A DNA stretch of 43,593 nucleotides, from contig VAUL01000021.1 of the NCBI GenBank assembly GCA_005774545.1, positions 1 through 43,593 on the forward strand. Direction: 5' to 3'. Source of the DNA: Deltaproteobacteria bacterium. GTDB lineage: Bacteria; Desulfobacterota; Desulfuromonadia; Desulfuromonadales; BM103. The notes under the pieces were generated by a model that saw only the letters and a program-made list of their open reading frames with translations, was not told the origin of the DNA and searched no databases. The position numbers and the translations under genes are program-made. Below are positions 33,272 to 41,985 of this stretch, one piece after another. How positions within the stretch are numbered: position 1 is the first letter of the stretch; each line of letters opens with the position of its first letter.

Positions 33272-34636
33272 ATGGCGCTTGAATCGATCAATCCGGCGAC
33301 GGGGGAGCTGCTGGAGCGTTTCAACGAGTGGTCCGATGCCGAAGTCGCCGCCGTCATCGAGCGGACGCAGCAGGCCTGGCTGGCCTGGCGGGAGACCCCG
33401 TTTGCCGAACGCACCGCGCTGATGAAGCGTGCGGCGCAGATCCTGCGCGACAATGCCGGTCTGTATGCCCGCACCATGGCGCTGGAGATGGGGAAGCCGG
33501 TCAGCGAGGGGCGTGCCGAGATCAACAAGTGCGCGCTCTGCTGCGAGTTCTACGCGGAGCATGCCGAGGGGTTCCTGGCTGATGAGGTGATCACCAGCGA
33601 CGCGTCGAAATCGTACGTGGCGCACCGGCCGCTCGGCGTGGTCCTGGCGGTCATGCCCTGGAACTTCCCGTTCTGGCAGGTCTTCCGCTTCGCCGCCCCG
33701 GCCCTGATGGCCGGCAACGGCGGGCTGCTCAAGCACTCCTCCAACGTCCCCCGCTGCGCCCTGCAGATCGAGGAGGTCTTCGTCAAGGCCGGTTTCCCGC
33801 CGGACATCTTCCGCACCCTGATGATCGGTTCCGGCAAGGTCGACAAGGTCATCGAGCACCCCGCGGTCAAGGCCGTGACGCTGACCGGCAGCGACATCGC
33901 CGGGCGCAAGGTGGCGGCCAAGGCCGGGCAGATGCTGAAGAAGACCGTCATGGAACTGGGCGGCAGCGATCCTTTCGTGGTGCTGGCCGACGCCGACCTC
34001 GACGAGGCGGCCGCGGTGGCCGCCAGGGCGCGCTGCATCAACTCCGGGCAGAGCTGCATCGCCGCCAAGCGCTTCATCGTCGAGGCCCCGGTCTACGACA
34101 CCTTCCTCGAGAAATTCACCGCTGCCACCGCCGCCCTGGTGATGGGCGACCCGCTGGACGACAAAACCCAGGTCGGCGCCCAGGCCCGCGAGGACCTGAT
34201 GCTGGAACTGCACGCCCAGGTCGAAGCGTCGGTGGCCAAGGGGGCGAAGATCGTCCTCGGCGGCCGGCCGCTTGCCGGGAAGGGGAGCTTCTACCCGCCG
34301 ACCATCCTGGTCGACGTCGTTCCGGGGATGCCGGCCTACGACGAGGAGCTGTTCGGCCCGGTGGCCTCGGTGATCCGGGCGCAGGATGCGGCCGACGCCC
34401 TGCGCATCGCCAACGACACGCCCTTCGGCCTCGGCGCCTCGGTGTGGACCCGCGATGTCGCCAAGGGCGAGGCGCTTGCCGGCCGGATCGAGGCGGGTGC
34501 CTCCTTCGTCAACGGCATGGTCAAGAGCGACCCGCGTCTCCCCTTCGGCGGCGTGAAGATCTCCGGCTTCGGCCGCGAGCTGTCGCACCACGGCATCAAG
34601 GAATTCGTCAACATCCAGACGATGTGGATTCGCTAG
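33272..34636 (+). CDS. NAD(P)-dependent succinate-semialdehyde dehydrogenase-like ALDH
   Basis: A 454-residue aldehyde dehydrogenase of the short SSADH type (Sad/YneI-like). Motifs: VLAVMPWNFPFWQVFRFAAPALMAGN (cofactor entry), LTGSDIAGRKVAAKAGQ, the general-base Glu in VMELGGSDPFVVL, and the nucleophilic Cys in CINSGQSCIAAKRF; C-terminal LPFGGVKISGFGRELSHHGIKEFVN. Substrate specificity (succinate semialdehyde or another aldehyde) cannot be fixed. GGGAGG precedes the ATG at 33272; an earlier in-frame ATG at 33137 lies in the promoter region and is rejected. Confidence 0.92.
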   Translation: MALESINPATGELLERFNEWSDAEVAAVIERTQQAWLAWRETPFAERTALMKRAAQILRDNAGLYARTMALEMGKPVSEGRAEINKCALCCEFYAEHAEGFLADEVITSDASKSYVAHRPLGVVLAVMPWNFPFWQVFRFAAPALMAGNGGLLKHSSNVPRCALQIEEVFVKAGFPPDIFRTLMIGSGKVDKVIEHPAVKAVTLTGSDIAGRKVAAKAGQMLKKTVMELGGSDPFVVLADADLDEAAAVAARARCINSGQSCIAAKRFIVEAPVYDTFLEKFTAATAALVMGDPLDDKTQVGAQAREDLMLELHAQVEASVAKGAKIVLGGRPLAGKGSFYPPTILVDVVPGMPAYDEELFGPVASVIRAQDAADALRIANDTPFGLGASVWTRDVAKGEALAGRIEAGASFVNGMVKSDPRLPFGGVKISGFGRELSHHGIKEFVNIQTMWIR

Positions 34637-34640
34637 ACTC

Positions 34641-36410
34641 ATGACCGATCGGCTCAAAAACATGCGCGGCGGCTGCGGGTGCCGGGTCGTCCTGCTGAGC
34701 CTGCTGCTCTGTCTCTCCGCCTGGACCCTGGCGTGGGGCGGCGGGCGGGTTGCCGACACGGCGCCGGCCGGCGAGTGGCTGGCGGCCCTGGTCGACGGCC
34801 GGGAGACCCTCCCCGCCGGGCTGGTCGGCCCGGACGGCTTCGTCATGTCCGAGGAAGTCGGCGATCTTTACCGCGCCCGCGAATTCCGCACGCTCTGGCA
34901 GTCGAACGGCAGCCTGCGCCCCTCGGCCTACCTGCTGGTCGACCGCCTGCGCAACGCCGCCGAGCACGGGCTGTGCGGCGAGGACTACCTGCTGGCCCCC
35001 CTCGAAGAACTCCTGGCGAACCGTGCCGGACTGGTGCGCCAGCAGAAGGCGGTGCCGTCGCTCGACGCGGCGGTCCTCGACCTGTTCCTGACCCAGGCGT
35101 TCTTCTCCTATGCGACCCACCTGGTCGAGGGGCAGATCGATCCGGCGCTGGTCCACGTCGACTGGCGGGCCCGCCGGCGCAAGCTGGATCTGGTCAGGCT
35201 GCTGCCGCCGGCCGTGGACGGGGAGAGTCTCGGCACCCTGCTGGGTGAACTGATTCCGCCGCATCCCGAGTACCGGGCGCTGATGAAGGCCTTGGCCCGT
35301 CAGCGCGAGCTCGTCACGCGCGGCGGCTGGCCCACCGTCCCGTCTCTGCCGAAGGGGGCGAAACTGCGCCCGGGCGACATCGACCCGCGGCTGCCGGCAA
35401 TCCGCGCGCGGCTGCTGGCGACCGGCGAACTGCCGGCGCCGCTGCCGTTCGAGCGCAACGCCTACGGCACCGGCACCCTGGCCGCCGTGCGCCGCTTCCA
35501 GGAGCGGCATGGCCTGGAGCCGGACGGCGTCATCGGCCAGCGCACCCTGGCCGCTCTGAACGTCACCGCCGAAGAGCGGGTCCGGCAGATCGAACTCAAC
35601 CTTGAGCGCTGGCGCTGGATGCCGCGCGACCTGGGGCGGCGCCACATCCGTGTCAATATCGCCGATTTCTCCCTCAAGGTCATCGAGGATGGCCAGGCGG
35701 TCCTGGAGATGCCGGTGATCGTCGGCACCCCGTACCGCCGGACCCCGGTCTTCTCCTCGCAGATGAGCTACCTGGAGTTCGCCCCGACCTGGACGGTGCC
35801 GGCGACGGTCCTGCGCGAGGACAAGCTCCCTGCCATCAAGAAGAACCCGGCGTTCCTGAGCAAGAACCACTTTCACGTGATCCGCCGCACGGGGCAGGCC
35901 CTGACCCCCCAGGAGCTGGCGGCGATCAACTGGCATGCGGTCGAGGCGGAACGCTTTCCCGGCAGCCTGCGCATGGATCCCGGCCCGTGGAACCCGTTGG
36001 GGCGCGTCAAGTTCATGTTCCCCAATCCGTACAACGTCTACCTGCACGATACCAACGAGCGCTGGCTCTTCGACCGGACCCTGCGCACCTTCAGTTCGGG
36101 GTGCATCCGCATCGGCCAGCCGGTGGAGCTGGCCCGCTACCTGCTGCGCGACCAGCCCCAGTGGGACGAGGAGCGCCTGCAGCAGGCGCTTGAGCGCAAC
36201 ACGCCGATGCAGGTGTCGATCGACCCGATCCCGACGCACATCCAGTACTGGACGGCCTGGGTCGACAGCGACGGTTCGACCCGCTTCCGCACCGATCTCT
36301 ACCTGCGCGACCTCGACCTCGAAACGGCGCTCCGCCCGCTCGCGCAGGATCCGGGCCGGTCCCGGCTCGCCGGCCCCCGTCCGGAAAACGGCCGCCCCCG
36401 CCAGGGCTGA
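34641..36410 (+). CDS. L,D-transpeptidase (YcbB/LdtD-type) with PG-binding domain
   Basis: A 589-residue periplasmic enzyme that makes 3-3 cross-links or acts on the peptidoglycan stem. Signal segment at about 14-32. A YcbB-type scaffold follows (FRTLWQSNGSLRPSAYLLVDRLRNAAEHGL...). A peptidoglycan-binding motif lies near 275-300 (GTLAAVRRFQERHGLEPDGVIGQRTLAALN). The YkuD catalytic domain contains VIVGTPYRRTPVF and the active-site HDTNERWLF...SSGCIRIG, with catalytic Cys near residue 488. No ribosome site is clear before the ATG, which is only 4 nt after the aldehyde dehydrogenase stop. A beta-lactamase-like hydrolase follows, suggesting a cell-wall pair. Confidence 0.92.
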   Translation: MTDRLKNMRGGCGCRVVLLSLLLCLSAWTLAWGGGRVADTAPAGEWLAALVDGRETLPAGLVGPDGFVMSEEVGDLYRAREFRTLWQSNGSLRPSAYLLVDRLRNAAEHGLCGEDYLLAPLEELLANRAGLVRQQKAVPSLDAAVLDLFLTQAFFSYATHLVEGQIDPALVHVDWRARRRKLDLVRLLPPAVDGESLGTLLGELIPPHPEYRALMKALARQRELVTRGGWPTVPSLPKGAKLRPGDIDPRLPAIRARLLATGELPAPLPFERNAYGTGTLAAVRRFQERHGLEPDGVIGQRTLAALNVTAEERVRQIELNLERWRWMPRDLGRRHIRVNIADFSLKVIEDGQAVLEMPVIVGTPYRRTPVFSSQMSYLEFAPTWTVPATVLREDKLPAIKKNPAFLSKNHFHVIRRTGQALTPQELAAINWHAVEAERFPGSLRMDPGPWNPLGRVKFMFPNPYNVYLHDTNERWLFDRTLRTFSSGCIRIGQPVELARYLLRDQPQWDEERLQQALERNTPMQVSIDPIPTHIQYWTAWVDSDGSTRFRTDLYLRDLDLETALRPLAQDPGRSRLAGPRPENGRPRQG

Positions 36411-36439
36411 TCAGCCTGCCCCTTCGCCGCCGAGCTTTC

Positions 36440-37462
36440 ATGTCGATCCTGAACAAGCCGATCCCCCTGTGGGGCCTGTTTTTGGGCCTGGTCACGGCGT
36501 TCGCCGCCGGCCAGGTGCTGGGCTGGGCGATCTTTTCCCCCGGGGGAGAAGCTCGGCCGGAGGTTCGGGAACTGCGCGAACACCACGGGCAGTTCACCAG
36601 CCCCCTGCTCGAGTGCGAGGTCTTCGAGGACCAGGGGCTGAAGGCGCTCAAGCCGTTCAGGTACAAGGTCGAAGCGCTGCTGCAGGAGAAGGTCGCGGCC
36701 GGTGTGCTGATCGACGGGTCGGTCTACTTCCGGGATCTGAACAACGGCATGTGGTTCGGCATCAACGAGGGGGTGGCCTACCGGCCGGCGAGCATGCTCA
36801 AGGTGCCGGTGATGATCGCCTGGTTCAAGCTGGCCGAAGACGATCCGTCCCTGCTCAAGAAGACCGTCACGTACACGGGGGCGTATGAGCTGACGGAGAT
36901 GCAGGATGTGAAGCCGAGCGCCAGGCTGGTGCCCGGGAAACGCTACGCGATCGACGACCTGATCTACCGGATGATCGCCCTTTCCGACAACAACGCCGCC
37001 CAGCTGCTGGTCGACAACATCGACAAGCGCGTGCTGGACGAAGTTCTCAAGGATCTCGACGTCAACGTCAACCCCGCCGACTACGAGCACATGATCACCG
37101 CGCATGCCTACGCCGGCTTCTTCCGCGTGCTTTACAACGCGTCCTACCTGGGGCATGCCTATTCCGAGAAGGCGCTGGAGATCCTGGCGAAAAGCGAATT
37201 CCGGGAAGGGATCCGGGCCGGCTTGCCGGCGGGGGTGCCGGCGGCGACGAAGTTCGGCGAGTGGGGCGACAGCGCCGACAGCACGATCGTACAGGCCCAC
37301 GAATTCGGCATCGTCTACTACCCCGGTCGCCCCTATCTGCTGGGGGTCATGACCCGCGGCAAGCGCGGCAAACCGTTCAACGATCTGCTTGCCGAAGTCT
37401 CCCGGCTGATTTACCAGTCGGTCGAGGAGCAGGACCGGGAACGATCTTCACCCGGGCGCTAG
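36440..37462 (+). CDS. Membrane-anchored class A beta-lactamase-fold serine hydrolase
   Basis: A 340-residue protein with an N-terminal membrane anchor (about 9-30) and a periplasmic domain of the beta-lactamase/transpeptidase-like fold. The active serine is in PASMLKVP (S118, K121), the second motif is SDN (182-184, ALSDNNAAQLL), and the third is a KFG (ATKFGEW) where KTG/KSG is usual. No clear Glu166 motif is seen, so beta-lactam hydrolysis is uncertain. Position 29 nt after the L,D-transpeptidase favours a role in peptidoglycan metabolism, but the substrate is not known. Confidence 0.8.
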   Translation: MSILNKPIPLWGLFLGLVTAFAAGQVLGWAIFSPGGEARPEVRELREHHGQFTSPLLECEVFEDQGLKALKPFRYKVEALLQEKVAAGVLIDGSVYFRDLNNGMWFGINEGVAYRPASMLKVPVMIAWFKLAEDDPSLLKKTVTYTGAYELTEMQDVKPSARLVPGKRYAIDDLIYRMIALSDNNAAQLLVDNIDKRVLDEVLKDLDVNVNPADYEHMITAHAYAGFFRVLYNASYLGHAYSEKALEILAKSEFREGIRAGLPAGVPAATKFGEWGDSADSTIVQAHEFGIVYYPGRPYLLGVMTRGKRGKPFNDLLAEVSRLIYQSVEEQDRERSSPGR

Positions 37463-37520
37463 CGTATGCAGCGGCGGTCCGTACGGGGTTGCGGCGGACG
37501 GTTGCGGGTCAGGGACAACG

Positions 37521-37554
37521 AAACGGGGGCGGCATTGCGATGCCGCCCCCGTTT
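37521..37554. terminator. Bidirectional Rho-independent terminator
   Basis: AAACGGGGGCGGCA, loop TTGCGA, TGCCGCCCCCGTTT: a perfect 14-bp stem with A- and T-rich feet, placed between the convergent serine hydrolase and TraB genes. Confidence 0.92.
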
Positions 37555-37576
37555 CCTGTTGCCGGTGTGAACGAAG

Positions 37577-38770
37577 TCAGAGCAGATCCTTCAGCCACCT
37601 GAAGGCCAGCACCACGCCGAGGGCGGCGCCGAGGTTGGAGAAGAAGAAGACCAGCAGGACGCGGGTCATGCGGTTGTGCCACCACCCGCGCCAGGTCGCG
37701 ATCTCCTCGCCGACGCGCTCCATGTCCTTGACGGTCGGTGCCACCAGGAAGGCCTGCACCAGCGCGGTGACGAAGCCGACGCCGATGGCCGGATGGAGGG
37801 TGGTGATCGGCGCGGCGATAAAGGCCGAGAGGATCGTCAGCGGGTGGCCCATGGCGAGGGCCGTGGCGAGGGCCGACAGCGAGCCGGTGGCGAGAACCCA
37901 GCCGAGGGCGGCGCTGCTCAGCTTGGACATGTCGCCGGCAAAGAAGCCGATGACGAAGATGGCGACGACGATGGCGGGGATCAGCCACTGCAGCATTTTG
38001 CCGAAGCGCCCCGGTTCGGGGATGACGCTGAGTTCGGCGATGACCTCCGGGGGCGGCGAGGGGGCGGCGAGCCGGGCGCTGATCCCCGGCAGGTGCGCAG
38101 CCCCGACCACGGCGACGATGCGCTGCCCCGGGGCGTGCCGGATTTCGTTGGCCATGTAGAGATCGCGCTCGTCGACCAGGATGGTCTTGACCGTCGGCAG
38201 CACCTCGGCCAGTTCGTCGAGCAGCACCGTCAGCGTGTCGCTCTCGCGCAGGCGCGCCAGTTCCTCCTCGTCGAACGTCTGTTTTTCGAACATTCCGGCC
38301 AGCAGCGTGGCGAGCAGGCTCATCTTCTTCCAGAAGCCGGCCTTGCGCCAGGCGCGCAGCAGGGTGGTGCGGATCTCGCGGTCGATCAGCCGCACCGTCA
38401 GATCGCGGCTTTCGGCCTCCTCGGCGGCCGCGGCCAGTTCGGCGCCGGGGCGGACGCCGGTGTGCAGCCCCATGCGTTTCTGGTAGGCCGACAGCGCCAG
38501 GTTGGCGCAGAGGAACGGCGCCTGTCCCTGGCGAATCACCTCGATCAGGTTGAGCGTCTCCCAGTGGTTCGGATTGCGCAGGGCCTTGTGGCGCTGATGG
38601 TCGAGTTCGACGCAGACCGTGTCCGGCTGCTCGTCGGCGATGACCGAACGCACCATGTCGACGGAGGCCTGGGAGACGTGGGCCGTGCCGAGCAGGATGA
38701 TCTCGCGGCCGTCGAGGGTCAGGCGGCGGATGCTGCCGGAATAGTTGGTAGTGGCAGTGGTTTCGGTCAT
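37577..38770 (-). CDS. TraB family protein
   Basis: A 397-residue protein of the TraB/PrgY type. The N-terminal domain has the family motifs ILLGTAHVSQASVDMV and CVELDHQRHKAL and the later ILVDERDLYMANEIR, VAVVGAAHLPGI; this domain is related to metal-dependent hydrolases. The C-terminal third has four hydrophobic helices (from MLQWLIPAIVVAIFVIGFFAG onward). PrgY and TraB limit peptide pheromone signalling in Enterococcus; in this lineage the role is unknown. The start at 38770 follows the RNA gene's terminator. The frame is open further upstream, but that would cross the hairpin. No Shine-Dalgarno site is evident. Confidence 0.88.
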   Translation of the reverse strand: MTETTATTNYSGSIRRLTLDGREIILLGTAHVSQASVDMVRSVIADEQPDTVCVELDHQRHKALRNPNHWETLNLIEVIRQGQAPFLCANLALSAYQKRMGLHTGVRPGAELAAAAEEAESRDLTVRLIDREIRTTLLRAWRKAGFWKKMSLLATLLAGMFEKQTFDEEELARLRESDTLTVLLDELAEVLPTVKTILVDERDLYMANEIRHAPGQRIVAVVGAAHLPGISARLAAPSPPPEVIAELSVIPEPGRFGKMLQWLIPAIVVAIFVIGFFAGDMSKLSSAALGWVLATGSLSALATALAMGHPLTILSAFIAAPITTLHPAIGVGFVTALVQAFLVAPTVKDMERVGEEIATWRGWWHNRMTRVLLVFFFSNLGAALGVVLAFRWLKDLL

Positions 38771-38782
38771 AGTCGGAAGCGG

Positions 38783-38808
38783 AAAAAAAGACGCCGGTCG
38801 AGCCGGCG
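38783..38808 (-). terminator. Rho-independent terminator of the RNA gene
   Basis: On the minus strand CGCCGG pairs with CCGGCG around a 5-nt loop and is followed by TC and seven T residues. It ends the structured RNA and lies 13 nt before the TraB start. Confidence 0.85.
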
Positions 38809-39014
38809 CCTTGCTATCGTAACTCTCCACGCCTGCCGTGGGTTCGTGGCCTCACGTCGACGGCCAGACAGGTGGGCGGGCTTATGAGCGCTTTAGGCGT
38901 CCTGCTCAACGGCAGGCTGGCTCACCACGCTCGCTGAAGCCTTCCCGTTTAGATGCTATTCCGCGTGGGCGTTGCAACCGCACCTGCAGGGTAGAGAGCC
39001 TGTTCTTTCGAGAC
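38783..39014 (-). ncRNA. ssrS: Structured small RNA, probably 6S RNA
   Basis: A non-coding transcript on the minus strand with a strong promoter (39049-39021) and its own terminator. The ends of a ~178-nt core pair: CTCTCTAC plus CCTGC near 38998-38986 with GCAGG and GTGGAGAG near 38836-38823. Inside, CAGGTG/CACCTG, GGCTT/AAGCC, TGAGC/GCTCA and CCTGC/GCAGG can nest into one long rod ending in a loop, and TGGCC/GGCCA makes a small side hairpin on the 3' part. An irregular rod with closed ends, size near 180 nt and a 3'-side hairpin fit 6S RNA, which binds sigma-70 RNA polymerase. Identity rests on fold and size only. Confidence 0.6.
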
Positions 39015-39020
39015 ATTCCC

Positions 39021-39049
39021 AGTATAGGGAAAAGCGGGGCGCGACTCAA
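39021..39049 (-). promoter_or_regulatory. Sigma-70 promoter of the RNA gene
   Basis: On the minus strand TTGAGT (39049-39044), a 17-nt spacer and TATACT (39026-39021), giving a start near 39014. Confidence 0.8.
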
Positions 39050-39180
39050 GGACGAATTGTCGGCCGGTTCTGCCCGATATTTCGGCACATCGGGGCGTAA
39101 TTTGTGCAGGGCGGCAGCCGACCGGCCATGCTGCTTTTGTCCATCATGCCGATATCGTTGATGTTTTTTTGTGGCTCGAA
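39050..39180. other. Intergenic region upstream of histidine kinase gene
   Basis: Together with the RNA gene this forms a gap of about 440 nt between protein genes (38771-39208). This stretch has no coding frame. It contains GGCACA and TGTGCA in inverted orientation (around 39082-39106), which could be an upstream activator site for the sigma-54 promoter, but nothing proves it. Confidence 0.3.
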
Positions 39181-39196
39181 TGGCACGCCTTATGCC
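39181..39196 (+). promoter_or_regulatory. Sigma-54 (-24/-12) promoter-like site
   Basis: TGGCACG-N4-ATGC has a perfect -24 element and one mismatch in the -12 (TTGC), with the standard 12-nt GG-to-GC distance. The start would fall near 39207, only about 2 nt before the ATG of the kinase gene. Confidence 0.65.
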
Positions 39197-39208
39197 TTTA
39201 CATAAGGC
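39187..39208. repeat. Inverted repeat abutting the kinase start codon
   Basis: GCCTTATG, CCTTTA, CATAAGGC: a perfect 8-bp inverted repeat overlapping the -12 region and ending at the base before the ATG. It could be a regulator site or an RNA hairpin. Confidence 0.6.
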
Positions 39209-39913
39209 ATGGGCCATCATGACGATCATCTGCTCCAGGCAACGCTGCACCAGGAGAAACTGGCCGAACTGGGCCGGCTCAGTGCCGGCATCGCCCACGA
39301 GATCAGGAACCCCCTGTCCATCATCGGCTACGCGCTCGAACTGCTGTGCCGCGATGCGGCACTGACCCCTTTCCAGGCCGAGATGGCCGAAAAGATCGAG
39401 GCGGAGATCGAACGGCTCAGGACGCTGACCGATGGGCTGCTCTCCTTTTCCAGCAGCCGCGAGGGGTGTTGCCGGCTGGTGGTCCTGAACGACCTGGTCG
39501 AGGAGACGCTGCGGCTGCTCCGCTTCGAACTGCAGCGTCATGCCGTCGTGCTGACCACCGATTTCAACGAACTGCCGCTGGTCGCCGCCGATCCCAACAA
39601 GCTCAAACAGGTGGTCATCAACCTGGTCATGAACGCCGCCCAGGCGATGGGCGGCGCCGGAACGATCACCCTGCGCACGTGCCGTGCCGGCGACATGGTG
39701 GAGCTGACGGTCGCCGACACCGGCCCGGGGATCTCCGCGGAGCTGATCGAGAAGATTTTCGACCCCTTCTTCACCACCAAGCCCGAAGGGGAGGGGACGG
39801 GGCTCGGCCTCTACCTCTGCCGGACCATCGTTCGCGAACTCGGCGGGGAGCTTTCGGTCGACAGTGCCCCGGGCGCCGGCGCCACCTTTCGCGTACGTCT
39901 GCCTGCCCAATAA
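39209..39913 (+). CDS. Short sensor-less histidine kinase (NtrB-like core)
   Basis: A 234-residue protein consisting only of the dimerisation/phosphoacceptor and ATPase domains. H-box [16 protein letters not shown] (H30), N-box [17 protein letters not shown]1 DTGPGIS, F-box [14 protein letters not shown]2 GTGLGLYLC. No sensor or membrane segment precedes the H-box, so input must come from another protein. Its place before glnB-amtB, downstream of a sigma-54-type promoter, suggests a nitrogen-control kinase that might interact with PII, as NtrB does. No response regulator is adjacent. The ATG is the only usable start: a stop lies two codons upstream. It has no normal ribosome site. Confidence 0.85.
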   Translation: MGHHDDHLLQATLHQEKLAELGRLSAGIAHEIRNPLSIIGYALELLCRDAALTPFQAEMAEKIEAEIERLRTLTDGLLSFSSSREGCCRLVVLNDLVEETLRLLRFELQRHAVVLTTDFNELPLVAADPNKLKQVVINLVMNAAQAMGGAGTITLRTCRAGDMVELTVADTGPGISAELIEKIFDPFFTTKPEGEGTGLGLYLCRTIVRELGGELSVDSAPGAGATFRVRLPAQ

Positions 39914-40009
39914 GAAGGCAAGGGCGTTTTTGCCCAGAAAATAAGCAGCAGTCGCCGGCCTGGCCTGAATTTATCTTGCAAACATATGATATTAAAGCAG
40001 AATTTTTTT

Positions 40010-40025
40010 TGGCACGGGCTCTGCT
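40010..40025 (+). promoter_or_regulatory. Sigma-54 promoter of glnB
   Basis: TGGCACG-N4-CTGCT at the correct -24/-12 spacing, giving a start near 40036. A sequence close to the IHF consensus on the minus strand (TATCATATGTTTG, 39991-39979) lies 20 nt upstream, where DNA bending for an enhancer-binding protein is expected. Confidence 0.85.
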
Positions 40026-40035
40026 ATAGATGGAA

Positions 40036-40530
<495 letters not shown>

Positions 40531-40568
40531 TCCATCATCCATCAACTACCTAAAGTCGAGGTGCCAAG

Positions 40569-41918
40569 ATGAAAGAGAAACTGCGCAACACACTGCTCCT
40601 GTTCGCCTCCCTGGTGCTGGTGCCGGGAATCTGCCTGGCCGAGGGCGCGCCGGCGTTCGATACCGGCGATACCGCCTGGATGCTGGTCTCCTCGGCGCTG
40701 GTCCTGCTCATGCTACCGGGGTTGGCCCTGTTCTACGGCGGCATGGTCCGTGCCAAGAACGTCCTCTCCACCTTCATGCATTCCTTCGTCGCCATGGGGA
40801 TCGTCGGCGTGCAGTGGGTGGTGATCGGCTATTCGCTGGCCTTCGGCGCCGATGCCGGCGGCGGGATGATCGGCGACTTCAGCAAGGTCATGCTGAACGG
40901 CCTGATCTCGTTCACGGACGGTACGCCGGTCTACACCATCTTCCAGAACGTGGCCAACGAGGGCGGCATCCCCGAGTACGTCTTTGCCATGTACCAGTGC
41001 ATGTTCGCCATGATCACCGTGGCCCTGATCTCCGGCGCCGTGGCCGAACGGATCAAGTTCTCCGCCTGGTGCCTGTTCGTCCTACTCTGGACCACCCTGG
41101 TCTACGATCCCCTGGCCCACTGGGTGTGGATGGTCGACGGGTGGCTGTTCAAGAAGGGCGCCCTGGATTTCGCCGGCGGCACGGTGGTGCATCTCTCCTC
41201 CGGGATCTCGGCGCTGGTGGTGCTGTTCTTCCTCGGCAAGCGTCACGGGTTCCCCACCGACCGCATGGCCCCGCACAGCCTGCCGCTGACCATGCTCGGC
41301 GTCGGCCTGCTCTGGTTCGGCTGGTACGGCTTCAATGCCGGCAGCGCGGTGGTCGGCATCAACAGCGTGCATGCAGCGGGCGGCCTGGCCGGCCTGGCCC
41401 TGACCACCACCACCGTCGCCCCCGCCGCGGCCGGCCTCTCGTGGATGGTTGCCGAATGGATTCATCGCGGCAAGCCGTCGGCCCTCGGCTTCGGTTCCGG
41501 CGTGGTCGCCGGCCTGGTGGTGATCACCCCGGCCGCCGGTTTCGTGCAGCCGGGCGCCGCCCTGATCATGGGGCTGCTGGCCGGCCTGGTCTGCTACGGC
41601 GGCATCCTGCTCAAGGCTAAATTCAAGTACGACGATTCGCTGGACGCCTTCGGCGTGCACGGCATCGGCGGCACCTTCGGCGCCCTGGTGACCGGAGTCT
41701 TCGCCACGGTCGGTGCCACCGGCCTGCTCTCCGGCAATCTCGACCAGTTCATCACCCAGGTGATCGCGGTTGCCGCTGCCGGTGCCTACGCGGTCATCGT
41801 CACCCTGGTCATCGCCTTCGCCCTGCACAAGACCATCGGCCTGCGCGTCGAGAAGGAAGACGAAATCATGGGTCTCGACCAGACCCAGCATTCGGAAAGC
41901 GCCTACAACGGCCTGTAA
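40569..41918 (+). CDS. amtB: Ammonium transporter
   Basis: A 449-residue ammonium channel with an N-terminal signal-like segment (about 1-24) and eleven membrane helices. Markers: DTAWMLVSSALVLLMLPGLALFYGGMVRAKNVLS, FAGGTVVHLSSGISALV with the first pore histidine, FGWYGFNAGSA, and DAFGVHGIGGTFGAL with the second. The cytoplasmic tail is short and acidic. It is transcribed with glnB, and PII binds its cytoplasmic face to shut it after ammonium upshift. Confidence 0.97.
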   Translation: MKEKLRNTLLLFASLVLVPGICLAEGAPAFDTGDTAWMLVSSALVLLMLPGLALFYGGMVRAKNVLSTFMHSFVAMGIVGVQWVVIGYSLAFGADAGGGMIGDFSKVMLNGLISFTDGTPVYTIFQNVANEGGIPEYVFAMYQCMFAMITVALISGAVAERIKFSAWCLFVLLWTTLVYDPLAHWVWMVDGWLFKKGALDFAGGTVVHLSSGISALVVLFFLGKRHGFPTDRMAPHSLPLTMLGVGLLWFGWYGFNAGSAVVGINSVHAAGGLAGLALTTTTVAPAAAGLSWMVAEWIHRGKPSALGFGSGVVAGLVVITPAAGFVQPGAALIMGLLAGLVCYGGILLKAKFKYDDSLDAFGVHGIGGTFGALVTGVFATVGATGLLSGNLDQFITQVIAVAAAGAYAVIVTLVIAFALHKTIGLRVEKEDEIMGLDQTQHSESAYNGL

Positions 41919-41933
41919 TCGATCAACCCCACC

Positions 41934-41959
41934 GGCTGGCCGGAGGGATCCGGCCAGCC
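41934..41959 (+). other. Strong hairpin between amtB and the porin-like gene
   Basis: GGCTGGCCGGA and TCCGGCCAGCC form a perfect 11-bp stem around GGGA, followed only by CTTTC. It is a weak terminator at best and may instead stabilise the upstream mRNA or set the ratio of the two products. Confidence 0.6.
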
Positions 41960-41985
41960 CTTTCAACTGTCAAAGGAGACTGGAG

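Noticed and set aside
36440-37462. True beta-lactamase resistance gene
   Set aside because: The SxxK and SDN motifs are present, but the third motif is KFG and no clear Glu166 is seen; the neighbourhood suggests cell-wall metabolism.
38770-38830. Extension of the TraB gene start to 38830
   Set aside because: The extra 20 codons run through the terminator hairpin and end of the RNA gene; TraB similarity begins at the ATG at 38770.
38806-39014. tmRNA, SRP RNA or RNase P RNA as identity of the structured RNA
   Set aside because: Neither a tRNA-like end, nor the SRP GGAA tetraloop region, nor RNase P conserved blocks are visible, and the size fits 6S better.
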